Source of the DNA: Burkholderia sp. Bp8992
Lineage (GTDB): Bacteria; Pseudomonadota; Gammaproteobacteria; Burkholderiales; Burkholderiaceae
Length of the DNA stretch: 64,000 nt
Assembly: GCF_003853705.1 (NCBI RefSeq)
Contig: NZ_QTQI01000008.1
Span: 62,001-126,000, forward strand
Direction of reading: 5' to 3'
The number at the start of each line of letters is the position of its first letter. The stretch's first letter is position 1. Shown in pieces: positions 34,403 through 42,585 of this stretch. The notes below the pieces were generated by a model. The model had not been told where the DNA came from. It was given only the letters and a program-made list of their open reading frames with translations, and did no database searches. A program made the position numbers and the translations under genes.

Positions 34403-35329
34403 ATGCTCGACCTCGACGACCTGCGACTCGTCCGCGCGATCGGCGCGTCGCGCTCACTGGCCGCTGCCGCGCGCCTGCTCGATCTCACGCCGCCCGCGGT
34501 CACGATTCGCCTGCAGCGGATGGAAGCGCGCCTGAACGCACGGCTCGCGGTGCGGCAGCCGAAAGGGATCGCGCTCACCGACGAAGGCCAGCGGCTGTAC
34601 CAGGAAGCCGTCGGCATCCTGGAGCGCGTGGAGGCGCTGCCGGTCAGCATCGCGGGCGACCCCGGCGACGTGCAGGGCACGCTGCGCGTCGTCGCCCCGC
34701 TCGGCTTCGGGCGCAAGTATGTCGCACGAATCGTGCGCGACGTGCAGCGTGCGCATCCGAAGCTCGAAATCTCGCTGCACCTGTCGGACAGCCCGCTGAC
34801 CAGCGCGTCGGGCGCCGACGTGGTCGTCCACGTCGGCAGCCTCAAGTCGTCGTCGTGGGTCGGCTATCCGCTCGCCCCCAACGAGCGCTTCCTGTGTGCG
34901 AGCCCGGCTTATGCGCGCCGCATCAAGGACCTGAATCACCCGTCCGATCTCGTGCGATACGACTGCCTGTGCCTGCGCGAAAACGACGAGGACATTCCGC
35001 GCTGGCGTTTCTCGCCCGACGGCGACGTCAAGGGCGAGCCGCGGCGGGCTGCCGTCATTCGCGTCACCGGCGCGCTGTCGTCGAACGACGGCACCGTCAT
35101 CACCGAATGGGCATTGGCCGGACTCGGCATCGTCGAACGCTCCGAGTGGGACGTCGCCCCGCTGCTGGCGAGCGGCAAGCTCGTCCGGTTGTTGCCGGAC
35201 TGGCGCCTGCCGCCCGCGCCGGTCACGGCGCTGCTGCCGTCCCGCACCGGCCGTTCCGCACGGCAACGGGTGTTTCTCGACGCCGCGCGGCAGTTTCTCG
35301 ATCCGCCGCCGTGGCGTGGCAAAGCCTGA
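34403..35329 (+). CDS. LysR-family regulator of the adjacent amino-acid genes
   Basis: This 308-residue protein starts at ATG 34403 (MLDLDDLRLVRAIGASRSLAAAARLLDLTPPAVTIRLQRMEARLNARLAVRQ), the standard LysR HTH; an ATG at 34370 sits inside the operator repeat and adds 11 residues. The effector domain follows from about residue 90, with GFGRKYVARIVRDVQRAHPKLEISLHLSDSP and WALAGLGIVERSEWDVAPLL typical of the CrgA/DhcR-like group. It reads in the same direction as the PLP enzyme, reductase and HAD genes. Repeat sites before its own gene and before the next gene point to it as their regulator. Confidence 0.9.
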   Translation: MLDLDDLRLVRAIGASRSLAAAARLLDLTPPAVTIRLQRMEARLNARLAVRQPKGIALTDEGQRLYQEAVGILERVEALPVSIAGDPGDVQGTLRVVAPLGFGRKYVARIVRDVQRAHPKLEISLHLSDSPLTSASGADVVVHVGSLKSSSWVGYPLAPNERFLCASPAYARRIKDLNHPSDLVRYDCLCLRENDEDIPRWRFSPDGDVKGEPRRAAVIRVTGALSSNDGTVITEWALAGLGIVERSEWDVAPLLASGKLVRLLPDWRLPPAPVTALLPSRTGRSARQRVFLDAARQFLDPPPWRGKA

Positions 35330-35458
35330 ACGGCGCCACGATCCGCTCGATTCGCACAGATTAAACACCGCTTAATGGCGGATTAGTGCTGCGTTAAACA
35401 CGGTGCGCATCGATCGCCCTACAGTGTCCGCGTCGCCCACCTCATCATCGAACGCATC

Positions 35459-36589
35459 GTGGACCTTCAAACCCTCAACACCCCGGCCGCCCTGATCGAT
35501 GTCGGCCGCATGCGCGCCAACATCGACCGCATGCAGACACATCTGGACGCGCTCGGCGTCACGTTCCGCCCTCACGTCAAGACCACCAAATGCCGGCACG
35601 TCGTCGACGCGCAGATCGCGGCCGGCGCGCAGGGCATCACGGTGTCGACGCTCAAGGAAGCCGAACAGTTCTTCGCGGGCGGCGTGCGCGACATCGTCTA
35701 TGCGGTCGGCATGGTGCCCGCCAAGCTGGGCCAGGCGCTTGCGCTGCGCCGGCAGGGTTGCGACCTGAAGATCGTCGCCGACAGCCTGCCGGCCGCGCAC
35801 GCGATCGCCGCGTTCGGGCGCGAACACGGCGAGCGGTTCGAGGTGTGGATCGAGGTCGACGTCGACGGCCACCGCTCCGGCATTCCGCCCGATGCCGACC
35901 TGCTGATCGACGTCGGCCGTGCGCTGGTCGACGGCGGAATGGTGCTCGGCGGCGTGCTGGCCCATGCGGGCTCCAGCTACGAGTACGACACGCACGAAGC
36001 GCTGGCCGCGATCGCCGAACAGGAGCGCAGCCGCACCGTGCAGGCCGCGCAGCGCCTGAGGGCGGCCGGGTTGCCCTGCCCGGTCGTGAGCATCGGCTCG
36101 ACGCCCACCGCACTGTCGGCGCAACACCTCGACGGCGTGACCGAGGTACGCGCCGGCGTGTACGTGATGTTCGACCTCGTGATGCACAACATCGGCGTGT
36201 GCGACCTGTCCGATATCGCGCTGTCGGTGCTGACCACCGTGATCGGCCACCAGGAAGAGAAAGGCTGGGCGATCGTCGACGCGGGCTGGATGGCGATGAG
36301 CCGCGACCGCGGCACCCAGCGCCAGGCGCGCGATTTCGGCTACGGGCTGGTCTGCACCGAAGGCGGCGACGTGCTCGGCGACTACGTGATGAGCGCGGCC
36401 AACCAGGAGCACGGGATCGTGTCGCGCACGGGCACGCCGGACCTGGGCATCGCGCAGCGGTTGCCGATCGGCACGCGCCTGCGCATCCTGCCGAATCACG
36501 CGTGCGCCACCGGCGCGCAGCACCCGGAGTATCAGGCCATCGGCGAAAGCGGTATCGCGCAGACCTGGCCGCGCTTCTACGGGTGGTAG
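35459..36589 (+). CDS. DSD1-type PLP enzyme (D-serine dehydratase / D-threonine or 3-hydroxyaspartate aldolase family)
   Basis: This 376-residue protein of the alanine-racemase N-terminal fold (fold type III) starts at GTG 35459. Features are TPAALIDVGRMRANIDRMQ, PHVKTTKCRHVVDAQIAAGAQG with the probable PLP Lys, GVLAHAGSSYEYDTHEALAAIAEQERSRTVQAAQRL, SIGSTPTALSA, EVRAGVYVMFDLVMHNIG, and the metal site NHACATGAQH (HxC). Relatives cleave D-threonine or beta-hydroxyaspartate, or deaminate D-serine. The metal HxC motif occurs in both branches, so sequence alone does not choose. The ornithine-cyclodeaminase-family gene after it makes beta-hydroxyaspartate aldolase (BhcC-like) an attractive option. 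Confidence 0.85.
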   Translation: MDLQTLNTPAALIDVGRMRANIDRMQTHLDALGVTFRPHVKTTKCRHVVDAQIAAGAQGITVSTLKEAEQFFAGGVRDIVYAVGMVPAKLGQALALRRQGCDLKIVADSLPAAHAIAAFGREHGERFEVWIEVDVDGHRSGIPPDADLLIDVGRALVDGGMVLGGVLAHAGSSYEYDTHEALAAIAEQERSRTVQAAQRLRAAGLPCPVVSIGSTPTALSAQHLDGVTEVRAGVYVMFDLVMHNIGVCDLSDIALSVLTTVIGHQEEKGWAIVDAGWMAMSRDRGTQRQARDFGYGLVCTEGGDVLGDYVMSAANQEHGIVSRTGTPDLGIAQRLPIGTRLRILPNHACATGAQHPEYQAIGESGIAQTWPRFYGW

Positions 36590-36697
36590 GCGAATCGCGT
36601 CATCCACATCGCCCTGCACCAGAATTGACTATTTGTCTAAATCTGGACACACTTTAAACCTCCCTGCTTCGCCTTGCGCCGAAAAGGCGCACCCGAC

Positions 36698-37669
36698 ATG
36701 CCGACAGACGCCCGACTCCTTCTTCTCGACCGCGATGCCGTCGAACCCGCCCTTCAGGCCGAGCAGGTGATGGCGGCGGTCCGCGAAGCGTTCGTGCTGC
36801 ACAGCCGGCGGGCCGGACGCGTGTTCCCGGTGGTACGCGAGAAGCTGCACACCGGCGGCGTGTTCGGCATCAAGTCGGGCGACGTCGCGGGCCAGGACCT
36901 GCTCGGTTTCAAGGCGGCCGGATTCTGGCCCGGCAATCGCGCGCGCGGCGGCGAGCCGCATCAGGCCACCGTCGCGCTGTTCGACCCGGCCACGGGGCGC
37001 CCGCTGTGCATCATGGACGGCAACGCGATCACCACCGCGCGGACCGGCGCCGCCGGCGGACTCGGGCTGCAACAGCTGGCGCGCCGGGACAGCACGCGGA
37101 TCTGCGTGTTCGGCACGGGCGTGCAGGCGCGCGTCCAGCTCGACTACGCGCTCAGGCTGCTGCCGCAACGCTGCACGGTGCAGTACGTGAATGTGAGCGG
37201 CGAGCCGGACCGGCGGTTCGAATCGGCTTTCGTCGACCGATGCGCGATCGGCGTCGCGCTCGACCGGAACGACGCGGTGGCCACGAGCGACGTGGTGATC
37301 ACCGCCACGCCCGGCGGCGGCGCATTGTTCGACGCGGATGCGGTGCAGCCGGGCACGCACCTGACCTGCGTGGGCGCCGATACGGCAGGCAAGCGCGAAC
37401 TCCCGGCCGGCGTACTGGAACGCGCGCGCATTTTCGTCGACGACCACGATCAGGCGCGCAGCATCGGCGAGTGCCAGTGGGCACCCGATTTGCCGCGCAC
37501 CGAAATCGGTGACATCCTCGCGGGTGCGGCGCCGGTCGACCGGGCCGCGCACGAGATCACCGTCTTCGACATGACGGGGCTCGCGCTTCAGGACCTGACC
37601 GTTGCACGCTTCCTGTATCGGCACGCCCTCGACAACGGCACCGGCACTTCCGTTCCGTGGCCCTGGTAA
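36698..37669 (+). CDS. Ornithine cyclodeaminase/mu-crystallin family reductase
   Basis: This 323-residue protein starts at ATG 36698. It has the family signature FPVVREKLHTGGVFGIKSGDVAGQDLLGFKAAGFWPGN, the substrate-site segment MDGNAITTARTGAAGGLGLQQLARRDS, the nucleotide motif VFGTGVQARVQLDYALRLL, and HLTCVGADTAGKRELPAGVL, with the Asp of the active site in the GADTAGKREL motif. It is shorter and clearly different from the ornithine cyclodeaminase at 25262. Family members reduce imines such as iminosuccinate or pyrroline-2-carboxylate with NAD(P)H. Its position after a 3-hydroxyaspartate-aldolase-like enzyme suggests iminosuccinate reductase (BhcD-like), but ketimine reductase is equally possible. 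Confidence 0.83.
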   Translation: MPTDARLLLLDRDAVEPALQAEQVMAAVREAFVLHSRRAGRVFPVVREKLHTGGVFGIKSGDVAGQDLLGFKAAGFWPGNRARGGEPHQATVALFDPATGRPLCIMDGNAITTARTGAAGGLGLQQLARRDSTRICVFGTGVQARVQLDYALRLLPQRCTVQYVNVSGEPDRRFESAFVDRCAIGVALDRNDAVATSDVVITATPGGGALFDADAVQPGTHLTCVGADTAGKRELPAGVLERARIFVDDHDQARSIGECQWAPDLPRTEIGDILAGAAPVDRAAHEITVFDMTGLALQDLTVARFLYRHALDNGTGTSVPWPW

Positions 37670-37692
37670 GCCACCCTCCTCGTTCAACCGCC

Positions 37693-38415
37693 ATGCGTCT
37701 CGCCAAAGTTTCCGCCCTCTCGTTCGATCTCGACGACACCCTGTGGCCGTTCGGGCCGTCCGTCATACGAGCCGAGGCGATGCTGCGCGCGTGGCTGATC
37801 GAGCACGCGCCCGATACCGCGAGCGTGCTGCCCACGCAACAGGCATTGAGCGAACTACGTGAGGAATACGAACGGTTGCGCCCGGACCTCGCCGGCGACT
37901 TTCGCGCGATGAGACTCGGCTCGATCCGGCTGGCACTGGAACGCGCGAACGAAGATGTTTCGCTGACCGACGCGGCGTACGACGTCTTCTATGCCGCGCG
38001 CAACCGTGTCGAATTCTATGACGACGCGTTGCCTGCACTCGCGTGGTTGAGTGCCCGCTTTCCGTTGATTGCAGTGACCAACGGCAACGCGGATCTCCGG
38101 CTGGCCGGCGGCGGCGAATTCTTCCGCACGACGCTCAGCGCGCGCGCATTCGGCTTCGCGAAGCCGGAACCCGAGATCTTCCATGCGGCGGCGGACGCAC
38201 TCGACGTGCGTCCGGCCGAACTGCTGCATGTCGGCGACGATTTCCACCTCGATATCGTCGGCGCGCTGAATGCCGGGCTTCAGGCCGCATGGGTCGTTCG
38301 CGAGCCCCGCCCGAACGAAGAACACGCGCCGCAACATGCCGCGACGCCGCACCTCACGCTGCGCGACCTGTCGATGCTGTGTCGCGCGCTCGGCGGCCCC
38401 GACAGCGCGTCGTGA
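37693..38415 (+). CDS. HAD-superfamily hydrolase
   Basis: This 240-residue protein starts at ATG 37693 (MRLAKVSALSFDLDDTLWPF), which puts the catalytic Asp12-x-Asp14 motif near the N-terminus; a start at 37657 adds 12 residues. A helical cap follows (residues about 20-110), then motif II VTNGNAD, Lys in FGFAKPEPEIFHAAADAL, and motif IV LLHVGDDFHLDIVGALNAGL. This is the HAD subfamily I, cap 1 layout of small-molecule phosphatases. It is 23 bases after the reductase gene and is probably in the same operon, where it might dephosphorylate a pathway intermediate. The substrate is unknown. Confidence 0.88.
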   Translation: MRLAKVSALSFDLDDTLWPFGPSVIRAEAMLRAWLIEHAPDTASVLPTQQALSELREEYERLRPDLAGDFRAMRLGSIRLALERANEDVSLTDAAYDVFYAARNRVEFYDDALPALAWLSARFPLIAVTNGNADLRLAGGGEFFRTTLSARAFGFAKPEPEIFHAAADALDVRPAELLHVGDDFHLDIVGALNAGLQAAWVVREPRPNEEHAPQHAATPHLTLRDLSMLCRALGGPDSAS

Positions 38416-38452
38416 CCGCAACCGGGTGCGGCGCATGTCTTCATGCGTGCCG

Positions 38453-39070
38453 TCACGCCGCCTTGCGTGCGTCCGCGATGCGTTGCGGCGCCTTCGGCCG
38501 CGCATACAGCCGCTCGAGATACGCGCGCAGTTGCGGAAACGGTTCGATCAGATGGCATTCGCTCGCCCAGTCGATCAGGTAAACCGTCACGCAATCGGCC
38601 ACCGTCAGCGAATCGCCGACGATGAATTCGCGGCCTTCGAGATGCTTGTCGAGGATCGCGGCCATCGTCGTGAAATCCTCGCGCGCCAGTTCGATGTCGG
38701 CCGGCGAACGTTTCTCCGGCGGATAGAGGAACGTATGCCGCGTGATCCGCCACAGCGGCTGCTCCAGCTCCGTCACCGCGAACATGACCCACCGATAGGC
38801 CTCCGCACGCAGCGCCGGATCGACGGGCAGCAGCGCCTTCTCCGGATACTTGTCGGCGAGATACAGCACGATCGCGGCCGATTCGGGAATCACAAGGTCG
38901 CCGTCCACCAGCACGGGCACCTTGCCGGCCGGATTGAGGCGCAGGAATTCGGGCCGCTTGTGCTCGCCCTGGAGCAGGTTGACCGACACGAATTCGAAAT
39001 CCGCATCGAGTTCCTTCAGCCCCCACAGCGCGCGCTGCGAACGCGTGCCGGCAAAACCGTAAAGCTTCAT
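38453..39070 (-). CDS. Glutathione S-transferase
   Basis: This 205-residue protein starts at ATG 39070 (MKLYGFAGTRSQRALWGLKELDADFEFVSVNLLQGEHKRPEFLRLNPAGKVPVLVDGDLVIPESAAIVLYLADKYP). It has the thioredoxin-fold N-terminal domain with the conserved cis-Pro (KVPVL) and the ES motif (PESAA). The all-helical C-terminal domain contains the N-capping motif region LTVADCVTVYLIDW. The residue at the catalytic position is in the TRSQR turn, so Ser-type glutathione activation is plausible. It lies downstream of the YCII gene, 99 bases away, and may be part of the MarR-controlled unit. Confidence 0.92.
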   Translation of the reverse strand: MKLYGFAGTRSQRALWGLKELDADFEFVSVNLLQGEHKRPEFLRLNPAGKVPVLVDGDLVIPESAAIVLYLADKYPEKALLPVDPALRAEAYRWVMFAVTELEQPLWRITRHTFLYPPEKRSPADIELAREDFTTMAAILDKHLEGREFIVGDSLTVADCVTVYLIDWASECHLIEPFPQLRAYLERLYARPKAPQRIADARKAA

Positions 39071-39169
39071 CGCCAGTCTCCATCCAGAATGTCGGAACAC
39101 TATCCGCATGCCGGCCACGGCGCGTCGATGCATCGATGCGCAGACGCGACGCCCGGCACCACGGGCCGC

Positions 39170-39538
39170 TCACGCGCCGGGAACTGCCAGCACCGGCATC
39201 ACGTCGATCGACTCGCCCGGGAACAGCGTGAAATGCGGATGGCCTTCGAACAGCGCGGCCGCCGCATCGTGCGACGCCGCGCGCACGACGGTAAAACCGC
39301 TCAGCGCGTTGGCCGTGTCCTCGATGCCGCCCGCGTCGATGGTCTTGGTCTTGCCGAGCGGCCCGCCCATCTCGACGATCGCGTCGCGGTGACGGTCGAC
39401 CCACGCATGCCACGCGGCAATTCCGTCGCGCTCGCGCGTGCGCCGCTCTTCCTCCGGAAGCGCCACCCACGCCTTCATGGCCGGGCTATCCTTGCTCCCG
39501 AGAAATACGGCGAGATACAACTGCTGTTGCGCACTCAT
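39170..39538 (-). CDS. YCII-domain-like protein
   Basis: This 122-residue protein from ATG 39538 (GAGGAGAAGGC just upstream) has the dimeric ferredoxin-like YCII fold pattern: MSAQQQLYLAVFLGSKDSPAMKAWVALPEEERRTRERDGIAAWHAWVDRHRDAIVEMGGPL, then DTANALSGFTVVRAASHDAAAALFEGHPHFTLFPGESIDVMPVL. The segment FTVVRAASHDAAAALFEGHPHF is typical, and the His residues near the C-terminus are the family's usual active-site candidates. It is divergent from a MarR gene across 81 bases containing a perfect palindrome. Function in the family is poorly defined. Confidence 0.82.
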   Translation of the reverse strand: MSAQQQLYLAVFLGSKDSPAMKAWVALPEEERRTRERDGIAAWHAWVDRHRDAIVEMGGPLGKTKTIDAGGIEDTANALSGFTVVRAASHDAAAALFEGHPHFTLFPGESIDVMPVLAVPGA

Positions 39539-39584
39539 GCCTTCTCCTCCGATGACGGGCACGGCGGGCTGCCGCGCCTCGACC

Positions 39585-39613
39585 TTGACAAGATAGGTTG
39601 ATATCAACACAAT
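39585..39613 (+). promoter_or_regulatory. MarR-type promoter with operator in the spacer
   Basis: TTGACA (39585-39590) and CACAAT (39608-39613) have 17-base spacing and point toward the MarR start at 39620. The perfect 12-base palindrome GTTGATATCAAC (39597-39608) lies between the two boxes, an ideal place for repressor binding. It also sits 59 bases before the divergent YCII gene start, so one site could control both directions. Confidence 0.65.
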
Positions 39614-39619
39614 TGCAAC

Positions 39620-40087
39620 ATGGCACGCAAAGAAAAGATTCCTTTCGAAACGACGCTGATGGTGCGCGATTGCTGCCTGTGCCTGCACATGCAGCGCGCG
39701 GCACGCAATCTTGCGCGCATCTTCGACGATGTGCTGCGCCCGCTCGACCTCACCAACGGCCAGTTTTCGCTGCTGATGTCGCTGAATCGGCCGCAACCGG
39801 CGCCGATGAAATCGGTCGCGTCGCTGCTCGCGATGGACCGCACCACGCTCACGGCCGCGCTCAAGCCGCTCGAGCGGCGCGGCCTCGTCACGATCGCGCA
39901 GGACCCGGACGACCGGCGCAGCCGCCTGCTCGAACTGACACCGGCCGGCCACGACCTGCTCGCCGAAGCATTCCCGCTGTGGCAGCAGACCCATGCCGAC
40001 ATCGAGCGTCCGTTCGCGCCCGGCGAAGTCGATCAGTTGCGCGGCCAGTTGCGCGCGCTGTCGGTCGATCCGGCCGCACGCGGCTGA
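39620..40087 (+). CDS. MarR-family transcriptional regulator
   Basis: This 155-residue protein has the MarR winged helix: CLHMQRAARNLARIFDDVLRPLDLTNGQFSLLMSLNRPQPAPMKSVASLLAMDRTTLTAALKPLERRGLVTIAQDPDDRRSRLLELTPAGHDLL. The wing DPDDRRSRLLELT is conserved. Cys residues at the N-terminus (VRDCCLCLH) are unusual and could sense oxidants or electrophiles. A Cys-based sensor would suit the GST and YCII genes divergent from it. ATG 39620 lies seven bases after the predicted -10 box, so the transcript leader is very short or absent. Confidence 0.92.
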   Translation: MARKEKIPFETTLMVRDCCLCLHMQRAARNLARIFDDVLRPLDLTNGQFSLLMSLNRPQPAPMKSVASLLAMDRTTLTAALKPLERRGLVTIAQDPDDRRSRLLELTPAGHDLLAEAFPLWQQTHADIERPFAPGEVDQLRGQLRALSVDPAARG

Positions 40088-40222
40088 GCCGGTACGCGGC
40101 CGGCCGCGTGCCTCCTGCCATTCCTTGTCAGTTGTGATCGTACGAATCCGTCGCGGCGCCCGATTCGGTGGCAATATCGCTCGGCACGACAACCGATCCG
40201 GTATTCACAAGGAGGAGCGAGC

Positions 40223-40984
40223 ATGAGCAGCAACGAGAAAGGTGCGGTTTTCCGGTCGCTACACCGCGCGGGCCAGCCGCTGGCGCTGTTCAACGTGTGG
40301 GACGCCGGCAGTGCGCGCACGGTGGCCGACGCCGGCGCCGTCGCGCTGGCGACGGGCAGCTGGTCGGTCGCGGTCGCGAACGGTTTCGCCGACGGCGAGC
40401 AGATGCCGCGCGCGCTGATGATGGAGGTGCTAGAGCGGATCACGCGCGCGACGGACCTGCCCGTCACCGTCGATCTCGAAAGCGGATACGGCGAGCGCCC
40501 GGACGATGTCGGCGACACGATCACGCTGAGCATCCAGGCCGGCGCGATCGGCTGCAATCTCGAAGACAGCATTCCGGCGACGGGCGCACTGCGCGATACC
40601 GAAGACGCGGCGGCCCGTATCGCGGCAGCACGGCAGGCGGCCGACCGCGCGGGCGCCGATTACTTCATCAACGCGCGCACCGACGTGTTCTTCATCGCAG
40701 CCGCCGATACGCATGACGAACGATTGCTCGACGCGACGCTCGCTCGTGCTCGCGCGTATGCAGCCGCCGGCGCAGACGGCCTCTTCGTGCCGGGCCTGCG
40801 GTCGCCGGCGCTCATCCGCGCGCTGACGGCCGCGTCGCCGCTGCCCGTGAACGTGATGCGCGTGTCGGAAACGCCGACGCTTGCCGAACTCGCCGACTAC
40901 GGCGTGGCGCGCATCAGTCACGGGCCGTATCCGTACCTGCAGGCGATGAAGACGCTGGCTGCGATGGTCAGGCAAGGTAGCTAG
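40223..40984 (+). CDS. Isocitrate lyase/PEP mutase superfamily protein
   Basis: This 253-residue protein has the (beta/alpha)8 fold of the PEP mutase/isocitrate lyase superfamily: LFNVWDAGSARTVADAGAVALATGSWSVAVANG, PVTVDLESGYG with the metal-binding Asp and Glu, GCNLEDSIPATGALRDTEDAAARIAAARQAADRAGADYFINARTDVF, then GADGLFVPGLRSPALIRAL. The superfamily's catalytic Cys of isocitrate lyases (KKCGH) is absent, so a lyase or C-C/P-C bond enzyme such as a carboxyvinyl-phosphonate or oxaloacetate-type activity is likelier. The start is ATG 40223 with AAGGAGGAGC upstream. No phosphonate genes lie nearby, so I do not assign phosphonate chemistry. Confidence 0.85.
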   Translation: MSSNEKGAVFRSLHRAGQPLALFNVWDAGSARTVADAGAVALATGSWSVAVANGFADGEQMPRALMMEVLERITRATDLPVTVDLESGYGERPDDVGDTITLSIQAGAIGCNLEDSIPATGALRDTEDAAARIAAARQAADRAGADYFINARTDVFFIAAADTHDERLLDATLARARAYAAAGADGLFVPGLRSPALIRALTAASPLPVNVMRVSETPTLAELADYGVARISHGPYPYLQAMKTLAAMVRQGS

Positions 40985-41007
40985 CGGATTCGCGTGCCCA
41001 TCAACCG

Positions 41008-41024
41008 ATTACATCCCATGTAAT
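41008..41024. promoter_or_regulatory. Inverted repeat before the CMD-like and XRE genes
   Basis: ATTACAT (41008-41014) and ATGTAAT (41018-41024) are perfect arms around CCC; flanking CC and GG extend the symmetry with one mismatch. It lies 78 bases before ATG 41102. The likely binder is the XRE regulator encoded downstream at 41708, which would give autoregulation of the two-gene unit. Confidence 0.6.
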
Positions 41025-41101
41025 TGGCGCACGACGCGCACGCTCCTACGCTTCGGATGTCGCGCCGCCATTCCGGCGGCGCTCATCAGCCGGGAGACAT
41101 C

Positions 41102-41659
41102 ATGTCCGCCTATCCGCTTCATACGATCGATTCCGCGCCGGCCGAATCGAAGCCCGTCCTCCAGCAACTCCAGCAAGCCTTCGGCAGCGTCCCGAACATC
41201 GCGGCGGCGATGGCCGCGTCGCCGGTGCTGATCAACGGCTTCATCGGCCTGTTCGAGCGCGTGCACGCGAGCAGCCTCACCGAGCCGCAGATCCAGACGC
41301 TGCTGCTCACCAACGCGGTCACGAACGCGAGCGAATGGCCGGTCGCGTTCCACACCGCGCTCGCGCTGAAACAAGGCGTGGTGCCCGCCGACGTCGATGC
41401 GATCCGGCGCGGCGACCTGCCCGCCGACACGAAACTGGCCGCGCTGTCGGCCATCGCACGCACGCTGATCGACACGCGCGGCCGCATCGCCGAGGCGGAC
41501 CGGCAGTCGTTCCTCGACGCCGGATTCAGCGCCGAGCAGTTGCTGGAAGTGATCGCGGTCGTCGCTGCCTCGACGATCACGAACTACGTCGGCAGCGTCG
41601 CGCGGCCCGCGCTCGAAGCGCCGTTCGACGCATTCGCGTGGCATGCGCGGGCCGCGTGA
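41102..41659 (+). CDS. AhpD/CMD-fold protein without the active-site cysteines
   Basis: This 185-residue protein starts at ATG 41102 behind GGGAGACATC. The sequence follows the carboxymuconolactone decarboxylase/AhpD fold (FGSVPNIAAAMAASPVLINGFIGLFERVHASSLTEPQIQTLLLTNAVTNASEWPVAFHTALALKQGV, second helical repeat LSAIARTLIDTRGRIAEADRQSFLDAGFSAEQLLEVIAVVAASTITNYV). Where active AhpD-like proteins have CxYCxxAH, this has SEWPVAFH, so both cysteines are missing while the His stays. Peroxidase activity is therefore unlikely. The gene is followed 48 bases later by an XRE regulator, which probably controls it. Confidence 0.82.
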   Translation: MSAYPLHTIDSAPAESKPVLQQLQQAFGSVPNIAAAMAASPVLINGFIGLFERVHASSLTEPQIQTLLLTNAVTNASEWPVAFHTALALKQGVVPADVDAIRRGDLPADTKLAALSAIARTLIDTRGRIAEADRQSFLDAGFSAEQLLEVIAVVAASTITNYVGSVARPALEAPFDAFAWHARAA

Positions 41660-41707
41660 GTCCGATATAGTCGTTCGCGTCGATCACGGAACGACCAGGG
41701 ACACCAG

Positions 41708-42553
41708 ATGAACGCCATCCGCCGCGATCCGGACTCGCCGCCGCACGAACTGGGCCGGTTGCTGCGCTACTGGCGCGACGTGCGTGGCGTGAGCCAGCTC
41801 GACCTGTCGCTCGATGCCGGGATCTCGCAGCGCCAGATCAGCTTCATCGAAAGCGGGCGCAGCGTGCCGGGCCGCGATACGCTGCTGACGCTCGCGCAGA
41901 CGCTCGACGTGCCGCTGCGCGAGCGCAACGCGCTGCTGCTCGCGGCCGGCTATGCGCCGGTGTATTCGGAAGCGCCGTGGGACGCGCAGGAGATGCACGG
42001 CGTGATTCGCGCGCTCGAACGCGTCGTGCGCCAGCACGAGCCGTTCCCGGCGATCGTGATGGACCGCCACTGGAACGTGCTGATGACCAACGATGCGGCA
42101 CCGCGCTTTTTCGGCTGCTTCATCGACATGGCGGCACGCGAAGGCCCGCGCAACCTGCTGCGCCTGATGTTCGATCCGCTCGGCATGCAGCCGTTCGTCG
42201 CCGACTGGGGCACCGTGTCGCGCAGCCTGCTGCAGCGTGTGCATCGCGAATCGGTCGGCCGCGTGATCGACGACGCAACCCGGCAGTTGCTCGACGACCT
42301 GCTCGCCTGCCCCGCTACCCCGCGCGACTGGAAGACGCCGCCGGCGCCGGCCGCCGCGCCGTCGCTGCCGGTCGTCCCGATCGGCTTCATCCACGAAGGC
42401 GTCGTGCTGCGCTACTTCTCGTTGATCACGACGGTCGGTACGCCGCACAGCGCGGCCGCGCAGGAACTGCGCATGGAGTGCATGTTTGCGGCCGACGACG
42501 CGACCGACGCGCGCCACCGGCAGTTGCTCGATGCACACGCACCGGTGCGCTGA
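41708..42553 (+). CDS. XRE-family regulator with MmyB-like ligand-binding domain
   Basis: This 281-residue protein has an N-terminal XRE helix-turn-helix: HELGRLLRYWRDVRGVSQLDLSLDAGISQRQISFIESGRSVPGRDTLLTLAQTLDVPLRERNALLLAAGYAPVY. A PAS-like MmyB ligand-binding domain spans about 90-270 (IRALERVVRQHEPFPAIVMDRHWNVLMTNDAAPRFFG, VVPIGFIHEGVVLRYFSLITTVGTPHSAAAQELRMECMFAADD). This class senses small hydrophobic or fatty-acid-like molecules and usually controls a neighbouring oxidoreductase or CMD gene. ATG 41708 is the obvious start. The operator candidate is at 41008-41024. Confidence 0.9.
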   Translation: MNAIRRDPDSPPHELGRLLRYWRDVRGVSQLDLSLDAGISQRQISFIESGRSVPGRDTLLTLAQTLDVPLRERNALLLAAGYAPVYSEAPWDAQEMHGVIRALERVVRQHEPFPAIVMDRHWNVLMTNDAAPRFFGCFIDMAAREGPRNLLRLMFDPLGMQPFVADWGTVSRSLLQRVHRESVGRVIDDATRQLLDDLLACPATPRDWKTPPAPAAAPSLPVVPIGFIHEGVVLRYFSLITTVGTPHSAAAQELRMECMFAADDATDARHRQLLDAHAPVR

Positions 42554-42585
42554 GCGGCGGGCCGGGCATCGCCCGCCCGCCACGT

